From Citrobacter koseri (GTDB lineage Bacteria; Pseudomonadota; Gammaproteobacteria; Enterobacterales; Enterobacteriaceae): 64,000 nucleotides of DNA. A program made the position numbers and the translations under genes. Below the pieces are notes generated by a model that saw nothing but the letters and a program-made list of their open reading frames with translations, had not been told where the DNA came from and did no database searches. This document shows, in pieces, positions 54,434 through 64,000 of the stretch. The stretch spans positions 1 to 64,000 of the forward strand of contig UAVY01000002.1 of NCBI GenBank assembly GCA_900446925.1, read 5' to 3'. Each line of letters begins with the position of its first letter. The first letter of the stretch is position 1.

Positions 54434-55750
54434 ATGAAAAACTTGAAAATCAGCCTGGCCTGGCAGATTTTGCTGGCCATGGTGCTGGGTATTCTTCTGG
54501 GCAGTTATCTGCATTATCACAGCGACAGCCGCGAATGGCTGGTTGCCAACCTGCTGTCACCGGCGGGTGATATCTTTATCCATCTGATCAAAATGATCGT
54601 CGTTCCGATTGTTATTTCCACCTTGATTGTCGGTATTGCCGGTGTCGGCGATGCGAAACAGTTAGGGCGTATCGGTGCCAAAACCATTATCTATTTCGAA
54701 GTGATCACGACCGTCGCCATTATCCTCGGTATTACACTGGCGAACGTGTTTCAACCCGGTTCCGGGATTGATATGTCGCAACTGGCGACCGTGGATATTT
54801 CGAAATACCAAAGCACGACGGCGGAAGTACAAAGCCATGGCGCACGGTTTGATGGGCACGATTTTGTCACTGGTTCCGACCAATATTGTCGCGTCGATGG
54901 CGAAGGGCGACATGCTGCCGATTATCTTCTTCTCGGTGCTGTTTGGCCTGGGTCTGTCTTCCCTGCCTGCGACTCACCGTGAACCGCTGGTCACCGTGTT
55001 CCGCTCCATCTCAGAAACCATGTTTAAAGTGACCCACATGGTGATGCGTTACGCGCCGGTCGGGGTGTTTGCGCTGATCGCTGTTACCGTGGCGAACTTT
55101 GGTTTTGCGTCGCTGTGGCCGCTGGCGAAACTGGTGCTGCTGGTACACTTCGCGATTCTGTTCTTCGCGCTGGTGGTGTTGGGCATCGTGGCGCGTCTGT
55201 GCGGTCTGAGCGTCTGGATTCTGATTCGTATCCTGAAAGATGAACTGATTCTGGCTTATTCCACTGCCAGCTCTGAGAGCGTGCTGCCGCGCATTATCGA
55301 GAAGATGGAGGCCTATGGCGCTCCGGCGTCGATCACCAGCTTTGTGGTGCCGACCGGGTACTCCTTCAACCTTGATGGCTCAACGCTGTACCAGAGTATT
55401 GCGGCGATCTTTATCGCGCAGCTGTACGGTATCGACCTGTCGCTGTGGCAGGAAATCATACTGGTGCTGACGCTGATGGTCACCTCGAAAGGGATTGCGG
55501 GCGTGCCGGGCGTTTCCTTCGTGGTGCTGCTGGCGACGCTGGGTAGCGTAGGCATTCCGCTGGAAGGGCTGGCGTTTATCGCCGGTGTTTGACCGTATCC
55601 TCGATATGGCGCGTACCGCGCTGAACGTGGTGGGTAATGCACTGGCGGTGCTGGTTATCGCCAAGTGGGAACACAAGTTTGACCGTAAGAAAGCGCTGGC
55701 GTATGAGCGCGAGGTATTGGGGCAAATTTGATAAGACCGCGAATCAGTAA
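54434..55750 (+). CDS. gltP: Glutamate/aspartate:proton symporter GltP, three frameshifts
   Basis: DAACS-family transporter (437 aa in E. coli) of eight helices and two hairpin loops. MKNLKISLAWQILLAMVLGI, the serine-rich hairpin AYSTASSESVLPRI and the NLDGSTLYQ substrate motif are all present. Extra bases near 54830, 55588 (gttgac read as gtttgac) and 55721 (ttgggc read as ttggggc) shift the frame; the span exceeds the E. coli gene by exactly 3 bases. The corrected C-terminus is KFDKTANQ. Confidence 0.94.
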
Positions 55751-55759
55751 TTCATGACA

Positions 55760-55846
55760 GATTGCCGGATGGCGCTACGCTTATCCGGCCTACGGGAAGC
55801 TGTGGTCTGTAGGCCGGATAAGGCGCTTGCGCCGCCATCCGGCAAT
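55760..55846. repeat. BIME between gltP and yjcO
   Basis: Inverted REPs gccggatggcgctacgctta and gtaggccggataaggcgctt between convergent genes. Confidence 0.85.
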
Positions 55847-55853
55847 ATTACAT

Positions 55854-56546
55854 TCACCCGTTGGTTAACTTATCAAACTCTTCGCAGCCGGTATCAAACC
55901 CTTCCGTACAGCTCAGATTCAACCAGTGCAGCGCCTTCTGTTTATTCTTCTCAATAAAGCCCTGTTCGCCGTTTAAGAACAACATTCCGGCCCAGTATTC
56001 TGAGTAGCCGGTACGGGAAATGGCGGAACTGCGGTTTGAAATACCAGGTCGCCTTATCGTCATCGGCAGGAATGCCCACGCCGTTGGCATAAATCAGCCC
56101 GGAGCAGCATCTGCGCATCGGCGGCAGAATCGCTCTCCAGGTTTTCTGAGGCGTTTTGCAGCAGTGAAATGGCTTTTGGATAGTCAGGCGTCCCCGCCTG
56201 GGTGTTGACCAGAATGCGCGCCAGAGTGATTTCTCCGGCTTTGCTGCCCGCTTGTGCCGCCTTTTCGGCCAGCGTTTTAGCCTGCGGATAATCCAGACTG
56301 ACGGGGTTGGTGATTTTGATTTGCGCCAGCAATGCGCAGGCATCCGCATCACCGTTGTCTGCGGCTTTTTTGCGCCCAGTATTCCGCTTTGCTGAGATCG
56401 CCGGAACTGAACCAGGTATCGGCAAGAAAATACTGTGCGCGTCGGTCTCCGCCCTCCGCCGCCTTCAGATACTGGCTGCCAGGCTCAGTATCGGTGGCAT
56501 GGGCAAAGAATGTCATTAAGAACATCAATGCAAGAAGTGGTTTCAT
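55854..56546 (-). CDS. yjcO: Sel1-repeat protein YjcO, three frameshifts
   Basis: Secreted or periplasmic protein of about 229 aa with a signal peptide (MKPLLALMFLMTFFAHA) and several Sel1/TPR-like repeats (GDRRAQYFLADTWFSSGDLS, DAQMLLGLIYANGVGIPADD, ATWYFK). Function unknown. Frame breaks near 56370, 56095 and 56020 are each solved by removing one base; the span is 3 bases longer than 230 codons. It ends EFDKLTNG at 55854. Confidence 0.9.
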
Positions 56547-56597
56547 TTTGAGTTTTATTTAGGGTACGGAGTAGACAGTATAAAGAGATCGTATGGA

Positions 56598-56626
56598 TAA
56601 AAAAACAGCCTCCGGCGGAGGCTGTT
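56598..56626. terminator. Hairpin terminator between yjcO start and fdhF end
   Basis: Stem ACAGCCTCCG / CGGAGGCTGT (about 56606-56625), with AAAAAA on its left, acting as a U-tract for the leftward fdhF transcript. Confidence 0.75.
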
Positions 56627-56635
56627 GTAAGGAAA

Positions 56636-56728
56636 ATGCCTGATGGCGATGCTCACGCATCTTATCAGGCCTACAGTGGAAACAGGTCGTAGGCCGGATA
56701 AGGCATTCTCATGCCGCCATTCGGCAGA
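56636..56728. repeat. BIME between yjcO and fdhF
   Basis: REP couple cctgatggcgatgctcacgc and gtaggccggataaggcattc, directly before the fdhF stop codon region. A small hairpin at 56600-56624 (cagcctccggcggaggctg) just left of it probably terminates fdhF or is shared. Confidence 0.75.
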
Positions 56729-58878
56729 TTACCCCATTGCGCTTTCGCGCAGACGGGTTTTCAACTTGCTGTACTCATCAATCACATACTGCTCGGCGGC
56801 GCGCTGATCGGCGATCGGCTCGACGCGCACGGCGCAGTACTTGTACTCCGGCGTTTTGGTAATCGGGCTTAAGTTCTCCGTCACCAGCTCGTTACAGGCG
56901 CCAATCCACCACTGGTAGGTCATGTAAATCGCCCCTTTGTTCGGACGATCGCTGACCTGCGCACGGGTGATAATTTTGCCTTTACGTGAATGAACCCAGA
57001 CCAGCGCTTCATCTTCAATGCCCAGACGCGCGGCGTCGGCCGTGTTGATTTGCGCATAGCCAGGCTCATCCGCCAGCGCCGCCAGCGCGGCACAGTTCCC
57101 GGTCATCGAGCGACACGAGTAGTGGCCGACTTCACGCACCGTAGACAGCACCATTGGGTACTCTTCGGTGAGTTTGTCGATCGGCGCGACCCAGTCGCAG
57201 GTGAAGAACTGCGCCAGACCGTTCGGGGTGTCGAACTTCTCTTTGAAGAGATAAGACGTCCCCTGATCGGCATCCGACGTGTCGCGGCAAGGCCACTGAA
57301 TGAAGCCCAGTTCGCCCATCTTCTCGTAAGTCGCCCCGTAAAAATCCGGGCACAGATGACGCAACTCATCCCAGATCTCCTGGGTGTTGTTGTAGTGCAT
57401 CGGGTAGCCCATACGGGTGGCGATTTCACTGATGATTTGCCAGTCCGTTTTCAGATCCCACTTCGGTTCAACGGCTTTAAAGAAGCGCTGGAAACCACGG
57501 TCAGCAGCGGTAAACACCCCTTCATGCTCGCCCCACGACGTAGACGGTAAGATAACATCCGCCGCCGACGCGGTTTTGGTCATAAAGATGTCCTGCACGA
57601 TGACCAGTTCCAGGTCTTCAAACCCTTTGCGCACCGCAGAGAGTTCCGCATCGGTTTGCAGCGGATCTTCACCCATAATGTACGCCGCGCGAACTTCCGC
57701 CATGCGCAGCACGGTGTGGCAGTTCGCTGATGCGATAGCCGGTATGCGCTGGCAGGCTTTCCACGCCCCAGGCTTTTGGCGAATTTTTCGCGGTTAGCCG
57801 GGTCTTTCACGTACTGATAGCCCGGATAGGTATCCGGCAGCGCACCCATGTCACATGCGCCCTGAACGTTGTTCTGGCCGCGAACCGGGTTTACGCCCAC
57901 GCTTGGCTTACCGAGGTTGCCGGTCAGCATGGCGAGACTGGTCAGCGAACGCACGGTTTCCACGCCCTGATAGAACTGGGTCACGCCCATGCCCCACAGG
58001 ATTGCGGCGCTTTTCGCTTCGGCGTACATACGCGCCGCCTTGCGAATATCGTGCGCGCTCACGCCGGTGATATCCTCAACGGATTCCGGCGTGTAGCCTT
58101 CGACAATCTTACGGTACTCTTCAAAGCCTTCAGTACGGGAGGCGACGAACGCCTGGTCGTACAGATTTTCTTCAATAATGACATGACCCATAGCGTTGAG
58201 TAGCGCGATATTCGAGCCGTTTCTCAACGCGATGTGGATGTCGGCAATGCGCGCGGTTTCAATTTTACGCGGATCGCAGACGATAATTTTCGCGCCGTTG
58301 CGTTTAGCGTTAATCACATGATTCGCCACGATAGGGTGGGAATCCGCCGGGTTGTAGCCGAAGATAAACACTAAATCGGTGTTATCAATTTCGTTAATCG
58401 CATTACTCATTGCGCCGTTACCGACCGACTGGTGCAGACCTGCAACCGATGGGCCGTGTCAGACGCGAGCGCAGCAGTCAACGTTATTGGTACCAATAAC
58501 GGCGCGCGCGAATTTTTGCATTACATAGTTGGTTTCGTTACCTGTGCCGCGAGACGAACCGGTCGTCTGGATGGCGTCCGGGCCATACTTCGCTTTGATG
58601 GTGCTCAGGCGATCGGCGACGTAGTTCAGCGCTTCATCCCAGGAAACGGATTCCAGTTTGCCGCCACGCTGGCGACGGATCATAGGGGTTTTCAGGCGCG
58701 GGGTCAGGATCTGGGTATCGTTAATAAAATCCCAGCCATAGTAGCCCTTCAGACACAGAGTACCCTGATTGGTTTTCCCCTGCGCCGCCTCTGCCCGGAC
58801 GATTTTGCCGTTATCGACCACCAGGTTGATTTTGCAACCTGATGCGCAATACGGGCAAACCGTGACGACTTTTTTCAT
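56729..58878 (-). CDS. fdhF: Formate dehydrogenase-H FdhF (selenoprotein), two frameshifts
   Basis: Molybdopterin enzyme (715 aa) of the formate hydrogenlyase complex. An N-terminal [4Fe-4S] motif CPYCASGC...CLKGYYGWDF is followed by the selenocysteine at codon 140: the in-frame TGA at 58459-58461 (complement) in NVDCCARV-U-HGPSVAGLHQ. Extra bases near 57778 (A) and 57697 (G) break the frame; corrected, it reads KFAKAWGVESLPAHTGYRIS and HGEVRAAYIMGEDPLQTDAE. A sigma-54 promoter precedes it. The protein matches E. coli FdhF nearly throughout. Confidence 0.96.
58418..58461 (-). other. Selenocysteine codon and SECIS element in fdhF
   Basis: The UGA at 58459-58461 is followed on the coding strand by ggcccatcggttgcaggtct and gcaccagtcggt, which agree with the E. 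coli fdhF SECIS hairpin bound by SelB. This explains the apparent stop after 139 codons. Confidence 0.92.
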
Positions 58879-58930
58879 CGGTCTCGCTCCAGTTAATCAA
58901 ATCGCGCATACGCGCTGTCGGCCTCATTAT

Positions 58931-58945
58931 GCATCTTTTATGCCA
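58931..58945 (-). promoter_or_regulatory. Sigma-54 promoter of fdhF
   Basis: On the minus strand TGGCATAAAAGATGC has the exact GG-N10-GC spacing of -24/-12 elements, about 55 bp before the start. E. coli fdhF uses sigma-54 with FhlA, whose upstream sites should lie further right. Confidence 0.88.
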
Positions 58946-59168
58946 TGTTTTTATTGGGGTCTTTCCCTGATATTACGGGTAAAATTTGGTCAAAACCCTG
59001 ACGAAAAACAGGCTGTCGTCAGTTTTGACGTGACGAACAGGAAAAGCGGTGACGGCCCGGCAGTGTGACCAGGGTTATGTTTCCTGCATCTCCTGCTGCG
59101 CAATATCTGTCACTCCGGGCAGAATCAATCACACTCATCTGTAGGGGGATGTGAAATGGGGAAGGGTG

Positions 59169-59900
59169 ATGAAACCAGCCATACTGGTCGTGGATGATGA
59201 CGCGGCGGTCTGCGCATTGTTGCAGGATGTCCTGAACGAGCACGTTTTTGCGGTGACGGTCTGCCATACCGGGCAGGCTGCGCTGGCGTGCGTCGAAACC
59301 CAGCCGGAGATTGCGCTGGTGTTGCTGGATATGATGCTGCCCGACACGAACGGTTTGATGGTGTTGCAGCAGGTACAGAAGATCAGGCCTACGCTGCCGG
59401 TGGTGATGCTCACGGGGCTGGGGAGCGAGTCGGATGTGGTGGTCGGGCTGGAGATGGGCGCTGATGACTACATCAGCAAACCGTTTAACCCGCGCGTGGT
59501 AGTGGCGCGAATGAAAGCCGTACTCCGTCGGGTTGGCGTGCTGATCGCCGAAGGCGGAAGCGTGCAGATGTCCGGCCTCTCTTTCAATGGCTGGCATCTG
59601 GATACCGCGCGCTGTCAGTTGCACAATCCGCAGCAGCAGGCGGTGGATCTCACCCAGGGGGAATACAGTTTGCTGCTGGCGCTGGCGCAAAACGCCCGTC
59701 GGGTGCTCAGCCGTGAGCAGTTGCTGGAATTAACGCACAGCGACAGCGTTGAGGTGTTTGATCGCACCATTGACGTGTTGATTATGCGTCTGCGCCGCAA
59801 AATTGAAATCAATCCGCATCAGCCGACGTTGATCAAAACCCTGCGCGGCCTCGGGTATGTTTTTGCCGCCGATGTGCAGCACCACGATAAAGCCGCGTAA
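59169..59900 (+). CDS. OmpR-family response regulator
   Basis: 243 aa. Receiver domain (about 1-118) with the acidic pocket VVDDD, phospho-acceptor Asp54 (LLDMMLPD), Thr in MLTG and Lys in ISKPF; C-terminal winged-helix DNA-binding domain (TQGEYSLLLALAQNARRVLS, FDRTIDVLIMRLRRKIE, TLRGLGYVF). I chose the ATG at 59169 because MKPAILVVDDD is the family start; a longer reading from 59151 is possible. No sensor kinase is in the window. Its location between fdhF and a sugar operon suggests that it regulates the latter. Confidence 0.88.
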   Translation: MKPAILVVDDDAAVCALLQDVLNEHVFAVTVCHTGQAALACVETQPEIALVLLDMMLPDTNGLMVLQQVQKIRPTLPVVMLTGLGSESDVVVGLEMGADDYISKPFNPRVVVARMKAVLRRVGVLIAEGGSVQMSGLSFNGWHLDTARCQLHNPQQQAVDLTQGEYSLLLALAQNARRVLSREQLLELTHSDSVEVFDRTIDVLIMRLRRKIEINPHQPTLIKTLRGLGYVFAADVQHHDKAA

Positions 59901-59904
59901 TCAG

Positions 59905-60042
59905 GCGCAGTTGCCGGATGGCGGCGTAAACGCCTTATCCGGCCTACGGAGGCAACGGCCGGATGGCGGCGTAAATGCCTTATCCGGCCTACGGGGTGGC
60001 GGGGTATTTGTAGGCCTGATAAGCGCAGCGCCATCAGGCGAA
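59905..60042. repeat. Three REP units between the regulator and the sugar kinase
   Basis: Two direct copies of gccggatggcggcgtaaa...gccttatccggcctacgg and one inverted copy gtaggcctgataagcgcagc, between convergent genes. Confidence 0.85.
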
Positions 60043-60046
60043 CTGG

Positions 60047-61042
60047 CTACAAAAGCGTTCGCAACTCCTCAAGCGTTTTCGCGCCATCAATCGCATTGGC
60101 GCACAGCAGGCTGACCCGCGCGCAGGCGTGCGCCAGCTTAATGCTCTCGGCCAGCGGCCATGCTTCGTGGCAGCCATACAAAAAACCGGCGCAGAACGCA
60201 TCTCCCGCACCAACGCTACCGACAATCTCCCTCTGCTCCAGCTTTTGCGATGGTATCCAGACGCCAGGTTGATCCGGCGTTTCGCCCCAGGCGCCTTCCG
60301 GGCAATGAATCACCACCCGCTGGCGGACGCCTGCATCCAGCAATTCGCGGGCGGCTGCGGCGATGTGCGGAATATGCGGTTCGCCGTTGGGCTGGCGGAT
60401 CTCCAGGCCGCTGAACTCTCCGGCCTCCAGCTCGTTGATCACCAGATAATCCAGATGGCGTAGCGCGGGGCAAAACCAGCGGCTGATAGCGCGGATCGCC
60501 TTTGCGGGACACCAGATCCAGCGAAGTCTCAAAGCCCTCCTCATGCATCTGCGCCATCAGCCGTGCGCTGCGGGTGCCGTAGTCATCATCCGGCATATCC
60601 AGACTGTCGAGCAGCAGCAGATAGCCCAGGTGGAAAAATCTTCATCGAGGCATCAAGCTCATCGAACGCGGGCAGATCCAACAGACGGTTAGCGCCGGGG
60701 GAGTGGAAAAAGGTGCGCTGCCCGCTGGGATCGGTCATCACCTGCGACATCGACGTGGGGGGCAAACGTGGTGCGCTGGACATGCTGGCGATTGACGTGA
60801 TACTGCTCCAGCATCGCCATAATGTAGTCTCCGTCGGCGTCCTGGCCGATTAATCCCACAGCCTGCAACGGCAGTCCGGTGTGCATCTTTGCCAGCGTCA
60901 GCAGGACATTAAGCGGCGCGCCGCCCGTCGAACGTTCGCTATGGGTGATCTCCGCCAGCCAGCCGCGCTCCGGCCACTGTACGATTTGGTGCACATGGTC
61001 GACCAGCATATTGCCGCCGCGATAATGCCTTTACCGTTCCAT
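60047..61042 (-). CDS. PfkB-family carbohydrate kinase, frameshifted
   Basis: About 325 aa. N-terminal NMLVDHVHQIVQWPERGWLA and STGGAPLNVLLTLAKM (first PfkB signature), C-terminal VGSVGAGDAFCAGFLYG (second signature with catalytic Asp). At least five indels are visible (start region ~61020-61037, ~60760, ~60630, ~60475). The proposed ATG (61042) overlaps the aldolase stop by one base (TGATG). Fits a role in phosphorylating a ketose made by the adjacent isomerase before aldol cleavage. Substrate not known. Confidence 0.84.
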
Positions 61043-61907
61043 CAGATCTGCCCCGCGCTGCCAAAAAATGCGCATCTGTTCCGATACCGGTATCGGTGAT
61101 CGCCTCTTCAATGCCCAGCAGCAGTTTCGGCGAACTTCATCGTACAGCGGTTGGCGGTTAGTCATCCGTGATTCCACCGCCGCCAGCGCAGCCTGCGACA
61201 TAGCCGGTGTAGAAATTGATTTTGTGAATGCCCAGCGTAATGGCGCGACGAAAATCTTCATCGCTGATGCCGGAACCGCCGTGCAGCACCAGCGGCAGCG
61301 CCGTTTGCTGGCGAATGGCGTCCAGACGCGGGAAATCGAGTTTGGGCTCGCCTTTATATTTGCCGTGAGCGTTGCCGATGGCGACGGCCAGGGCATCAAT
61401 ACCGGTGCGGTCAACAAAATCGCGCGCCAGCTGCGGATCGGTAAACAGCGATTCGTCGGCATGACCATACAGCGCACCGCCCTCATCGCCGCCAACTGCG
61501 CCAAGTTCCGCCTCTACCGACACGCCAACGGCGTGGCACATCTTCACCACTTCCCGGGTCTGGCGGATGTTTTCCTCATACTCCAGCGTGGAACCATCAA
61601 ACATTACCGAGCTGAAGCCCAGACGTAACGCCCGCACCACGGATTCAAAATGCAGCCCGTGGTCGAGGTTAAGCACCACCGGAATATCGTGTCGGGCGGC
61701 TTCGAATTTTACCGCTTCGACCAGTGAGTCCAGCGAAACATACTTAAAATGGACTTCGGCAATGTTAATGATAAACGGCGAGCGTTCCTGCCTGGCGGCG
61801 GCGAACAGCGCGCGTAAAAAGTGGGAATCCAGAACGTTAAACGCCCCCAGCGCATAGCGATGCTTGCGGGCATGGTCGAGTCCATCGGCAAGAGAAATCA
61901 ACGGCAT
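61042..61907 (-). CDS. Class II ketose-bisphosphate aldolase, frameshifted near the end
   Basis: About 285 aa, GatY/KbaY/FbaA-like zinc aldolase. MPLISLADGLDHARKHRYAL, zinc and substrate motifs NLDHGLHFESV, EAELGAVGGDEGGA, and HGGSGISDEDFRRAITLGIHKINFYT are present. Extra bases near 61200, 61140 and 61072 break the C-terminus; corrected, it continues MSQAALAAVESRMTNRQPLY and ends RIFGSAGQI with the TGA at 61042-61044. It would cleave the bisphosphate (or phosphate) ester made by the PfkB kinase into triose phosphates. Confidence 0.86.
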
Positions 61908-61921
61908 AATGTGCTCCTTGT

Positions 61922-62608
61922 TCAGCAGAACAGGCGGTACTCGTTACACAACACCAGTTGCGCCGGTTCATCTTCTTCAATGTCGTTATAGCGGGCGATC
62001 GGCTGGAGAAAATGGTTGTCATGGTCATCGTCATTGACGGAAGAAACTTCGCCCGACCAGCACGTCGCCAAACCCTTTTTCCGCCCAGAAGCTGTGATAC
62101 AGGGCCCGGCGTCAGGCAAATGCTTTCTCCTGGCGAAAGGCGCAGTTGGGCTGCCCTGCCGCATGGGTCTGTCGACAGCCGTCTATCACAATGGTGACGT
62201 CGGTATTGTCGGTCTGGTCCCGGGAGTCGGCGTTCCACAGCTCAACGATTAAATTACCGCCGCCGCGATTGATAATGTCTTCACGCTTGCGCCAGTGGAA
62301 ATGCATCGGCGTAACCTGCGCGTCGCCGCACATGCATGATTTTTTCCGCGTAGCATTTCTCATAAGGCATACCTTTAGGCGAGCCGTTGCGCAGGGTAAA
62401 CAGCGTCAGTCCCTGAGCGGCAAAATCTGTCCCGCCGAATGCGGTAACATCCCAGCCGAGTCTGAGATCGAATACTTCGCACCAGGCGGCATCAAGCTGA
62501 CGCCATTGCGATGGGGCAAAGCTGGCGAAAGGCGGCAGGTGGACGTCATGCATGGAAAAGAATTGCCGCGTGTGGCCCGAGAATCTCGTTTATTTCGGAG
62601 CGTTTCAT
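61922..62608 (-). CDS. D-lyxose isomerase-like cupin, frameshifted
   Basis: About 227 aa. It starts MKRSEINEILGPHAAILFHA; the cupin core with metal-binding histidines is in VTPMHFHWRKREDIINRGGG and YHSFWAEKG; the C-terminus is VLCNEYRLF. The sequence fits the D-lyxose ketol-isomerases, including a sugar isomerase characterised from E. coli O157:H7 that lies in a similar gene group (from memory). It would interconvert D-lyxose and D-xylulose or mannose and fructose. Frame breaks near 62330, 62145, 62110 and 62065 are each solved by a one-base change. Confidence 0.82.
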
Positions 62609-62637
62609 TGAAAGAATTCTCCTTATTGTGATGTAGC

Positions 62638-62722
62638 CTTGTAGGCCGGATAAGGCATTTTTGCCGCCATCCGGCATGAGTTTACTGCCTGATGGCGCTG
62701 CGCTTATCGGGCCTACGCAGAG
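62638..62722. repeat. BIME between the binding protein and isomerase genes
   Basis: REPs gtaggccggataaggcattt and cctgatggcgctgcgcttat facing each other inside the sugar operon. Confidence 0.8.
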
Positions 62723-62733
62723 GCCGCTTTCCG

Positions 62734-63678
62734 TTATTTCACCGTCCAGCCCTTGTAGCTGCCGATGTTGTTTTTTATCGATCATCGTCACCGGAATCAG
62801 CACAGGTTCACCAGGCGCCGGTTTGCCCTGTAGAATGTCCATAGCCGATCTCCACCGCTTTTGCCGCCATCACCTGCGGATCTTGTGCGGGGGTCGCCAC
62901 AAACAGGGAATTTTCACGCTTCAGCGCCTCTTCGCCATCGGGCGAACCATCCACACCGACGATAAAGAACTCATTGCGCTGTGCCTGTTTTGCCGCCAGA
63001 TCGGCGCCGATCGCTGTCGGATCGTTGATCGCAAATACGCCGTCGATCTTCGGATTCGCAGCCAGCAGGGCGGTCATCACTTCCAGCCCGCCTTCGCGAC
63101 TGCCTTTGGCGTTCTGGTTCCAGGAGAGCACCTTGATATCCGGGTGGCGTTTGAACTCGGTCTGGCATCCCTCGACACGGTTCTGCACGGCGGAAACCGG
63201 CGGCCCGTTGATGATCACCACATTGCCTTTGCCTTTCAGACGATCGGTAATGTATTTACAGGCCATTTCGCCCGCCTGGGTGTTATCAGAGGTGATGGTG
63301 GCGTCTGCGCCTTCGGCAGCCACGTCAACCGCGACCACCACGATCCCGGCGTCTTTCGCCCGTTTCACCGCCGGGCCGATCCCTTTTGAATCTGCGGCGT
63401 TAAGGATGATCATATCCACCTTCGCGGCAATAAAGTTGTCGATCTGCGAAACCTGCTGACCCAGATCGTAGCCGCTGGAGACCAGCGTCACTTTTACGCC
63501 GTCACCGGCTAGTTTGCGCGCTTCCAGCTCCGCTCCTTTTGTTATCTGCACGAAGAACGGGTTGGCAAGATCGCCCACCGTCACGCCGATAGATTTCAGT
63601 TCTTTGGCCTGTACAAACGGCGATGCGGCCAGTAACGCGCCCAGCACAGAGCGCGGTCACTAATGGTTTCAAACGCAT
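62734..63678 (-). CDS. Periplasmic sugar-binding protein (RbsB-like), frameshifted at both ends
   Basis: About 313 aa, Peripla_BP_4 family. A signal peptide (MRLKPLVTALCAGALLAASP... ends VQA) is followed by KSIGVTVGDLANPFFVQITK and the typical AADSKGIGPAVKRAKDAGIV, ending NNIGSYKGWTVK. An extra G near 63648 disrupts the signal peptide, and extra bases near 62838 and 62777 disrupt the C-terminus. It delivers a pentose or hexose to the ABC permease that follows. Ligand not known; the isomerase neighbour suggests a lyxose-like sugar. Confidence 0.88.
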
Positions 63679-63707
63679 ACTCTTTTCCTCACGTAGGGTA
63701 TTGTTGT

Positions 63708-63776
63708 ATAAGCCTGATGGCGCAGGCGCTTATCTGGCCCTGCGAACGGGTAGGCCTGCGCCGCCATCCGGCAAGT
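63708..63776. repeat. REP pair between permease and binding-protein genes
   Basis: cctgatggcgcaggcgctta and gtaggcctgcgccgccatcc, an imperfect REP couple. Confidence 0.7.
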
Positions 63777-63780
63777 TTGT

Positions 63781-64000
63781 CTATGCACTTTGATGGTGTC
63801 GGGTACGGTATTTGTCGATCAGCACCGCTATGATGATCACCGCCCCTTTGATCACCAGTTGCCAGAAGTAAGAGACGCCCATCAGCGTCATGCCGTTATT
63901 CCAGGGTGGCGATGATCAGCGCGCCTACCAGCGTGCCGGTGATCGTGCCGATCCCGCCGACAAAACTGGTGCCGCCGAGGATCACCGCCGCGATGGCGTC
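63781..64000 (-). CDS. Sugar ABC transporter permease (RbsC-like), C-terminal part only, one frameshift
   Basis: C-terminal ~72 residues of a BPD_transp_2 permease: [20 protein letters not shown]...[12 protein letters not shown], then (after removing one G near 63899) [20 protein letters not shown] and the end HHQSA. The [13 protein letters not shown] motif is characteristic of the RbsC/AraH group. The gene enters from beyond the right edge of the window and is transcribed toward the binding-protein gene. Confidence 0.88.

Noticed and set aside
58459..58878. fdhF as a truncated 139-aa pseudogene
   Set aside because: The stop is the selenocysteine UGA at codon 140 followed by a conserved SECIS element, and homology continues directly.
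62146..63459. Plus-strand ORFs of 160-240 codons over the sugar operon
   Set aside because: They are antisense to the isomerase and binding-protein genes, whose homology is clear, and they have no RBS or recognisable domains.

Overview
The window is chromosomal DNA of an enterobacterium from the Escherichia/Salmonella/Citrobacter group. Gene order plsB-dgkA-lexA-dinF-yjbJ-zur-dusA-pspG-qorA-dnaB-alr-tyrB-aphA-yjbR-uvrA-ssb ... yjcB-yjcC-soxSR-yjcD-yjcE-actP-yjcH-acs-nrfABCDEFG-gltP-yjcO-fdhF follows the 91-93 min region of E. coli K-12, the proteins are very close to the E. coli ones I remember, and the intergenic regions carry REP/BIME palindromes typical of this group. The ssb-soxSR interval, which holds SPI-4 in Salmonella, here carries a universal-stress protein, a P-type ATPase and a complete ferric-citrate (fec) operon. 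Together with a lyxose-type sugar locus next to fdhF, this suggests Citrobacter rather than Salmonella or E. coli K-12. That is an inference.

Layout. 1-4.6 kb: phospholipid (plsB, dgkA), SOS (lexA, dinF), yjbJ and zur. 5.1-8.6 kb: an AT-richer accessory islet with a fused Hcp-DUF2235 (Tle1-like lipase) type VI effector followed by two tandem lipoprotein immunity-like genes and the start of a third. 8.7-20.6 kb: conserved housekeeping block, with uvrA and ssb sharing an SOS box. 20.8-32.8 kb: usp gene, a tandem BIME array, P-type ATPase, an unannotated 36-aa membrane ORF, then fecIRABCDE reading leftward. 32.9-40.7 kb: yjcB, yjcC, soxS/soxR, sRNA SraL, a GST, ghxP (yjcD) and the yjcE antiporter. 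40.8-47 kb: a LysR/LrgAB-like module and the acs-yjcH-actP acetate operon. 47.4-54.1 kb: the periplasmic nitrite reductase operon nrfABCDEFG. 54.4-58.9 kb: gltP, yjcO and the selenoprotein formate dehydrogenase fdhF with its in-frame UGA. 59.2-64 kb: an OmpR-type regulator divergent from a sugar operon (permease, binding protein, lyxose-isomerase-like cupin, class II aldolase, PfkB kinase), cut by the window end.

A general warning for the reader: about thirty genes are interrupted by single-base indels, mostly the duplication of one base beside a short run, and removing that base restores a protein matching the family. They hit housekeeping genes (uvrA, plsB, acs) and cluster near 43-43.6 kb and 50-52 kb. 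I therefore treat them as probable sequence errors and annotate the full span of each gene, giving the lesion where I could place it.

The most interesting items are the Hcp-lipase effector with its duplicated immunity genes (5.1-8.6 kb), a BIME translated in frame inside the nrfF leader (52.9 kb), the small membrane ORF at 24.9 kb, the eight-unit BIME array at 21.3-21.9 kb, and a perfect CRP-type palindrome at 33.3 kb.
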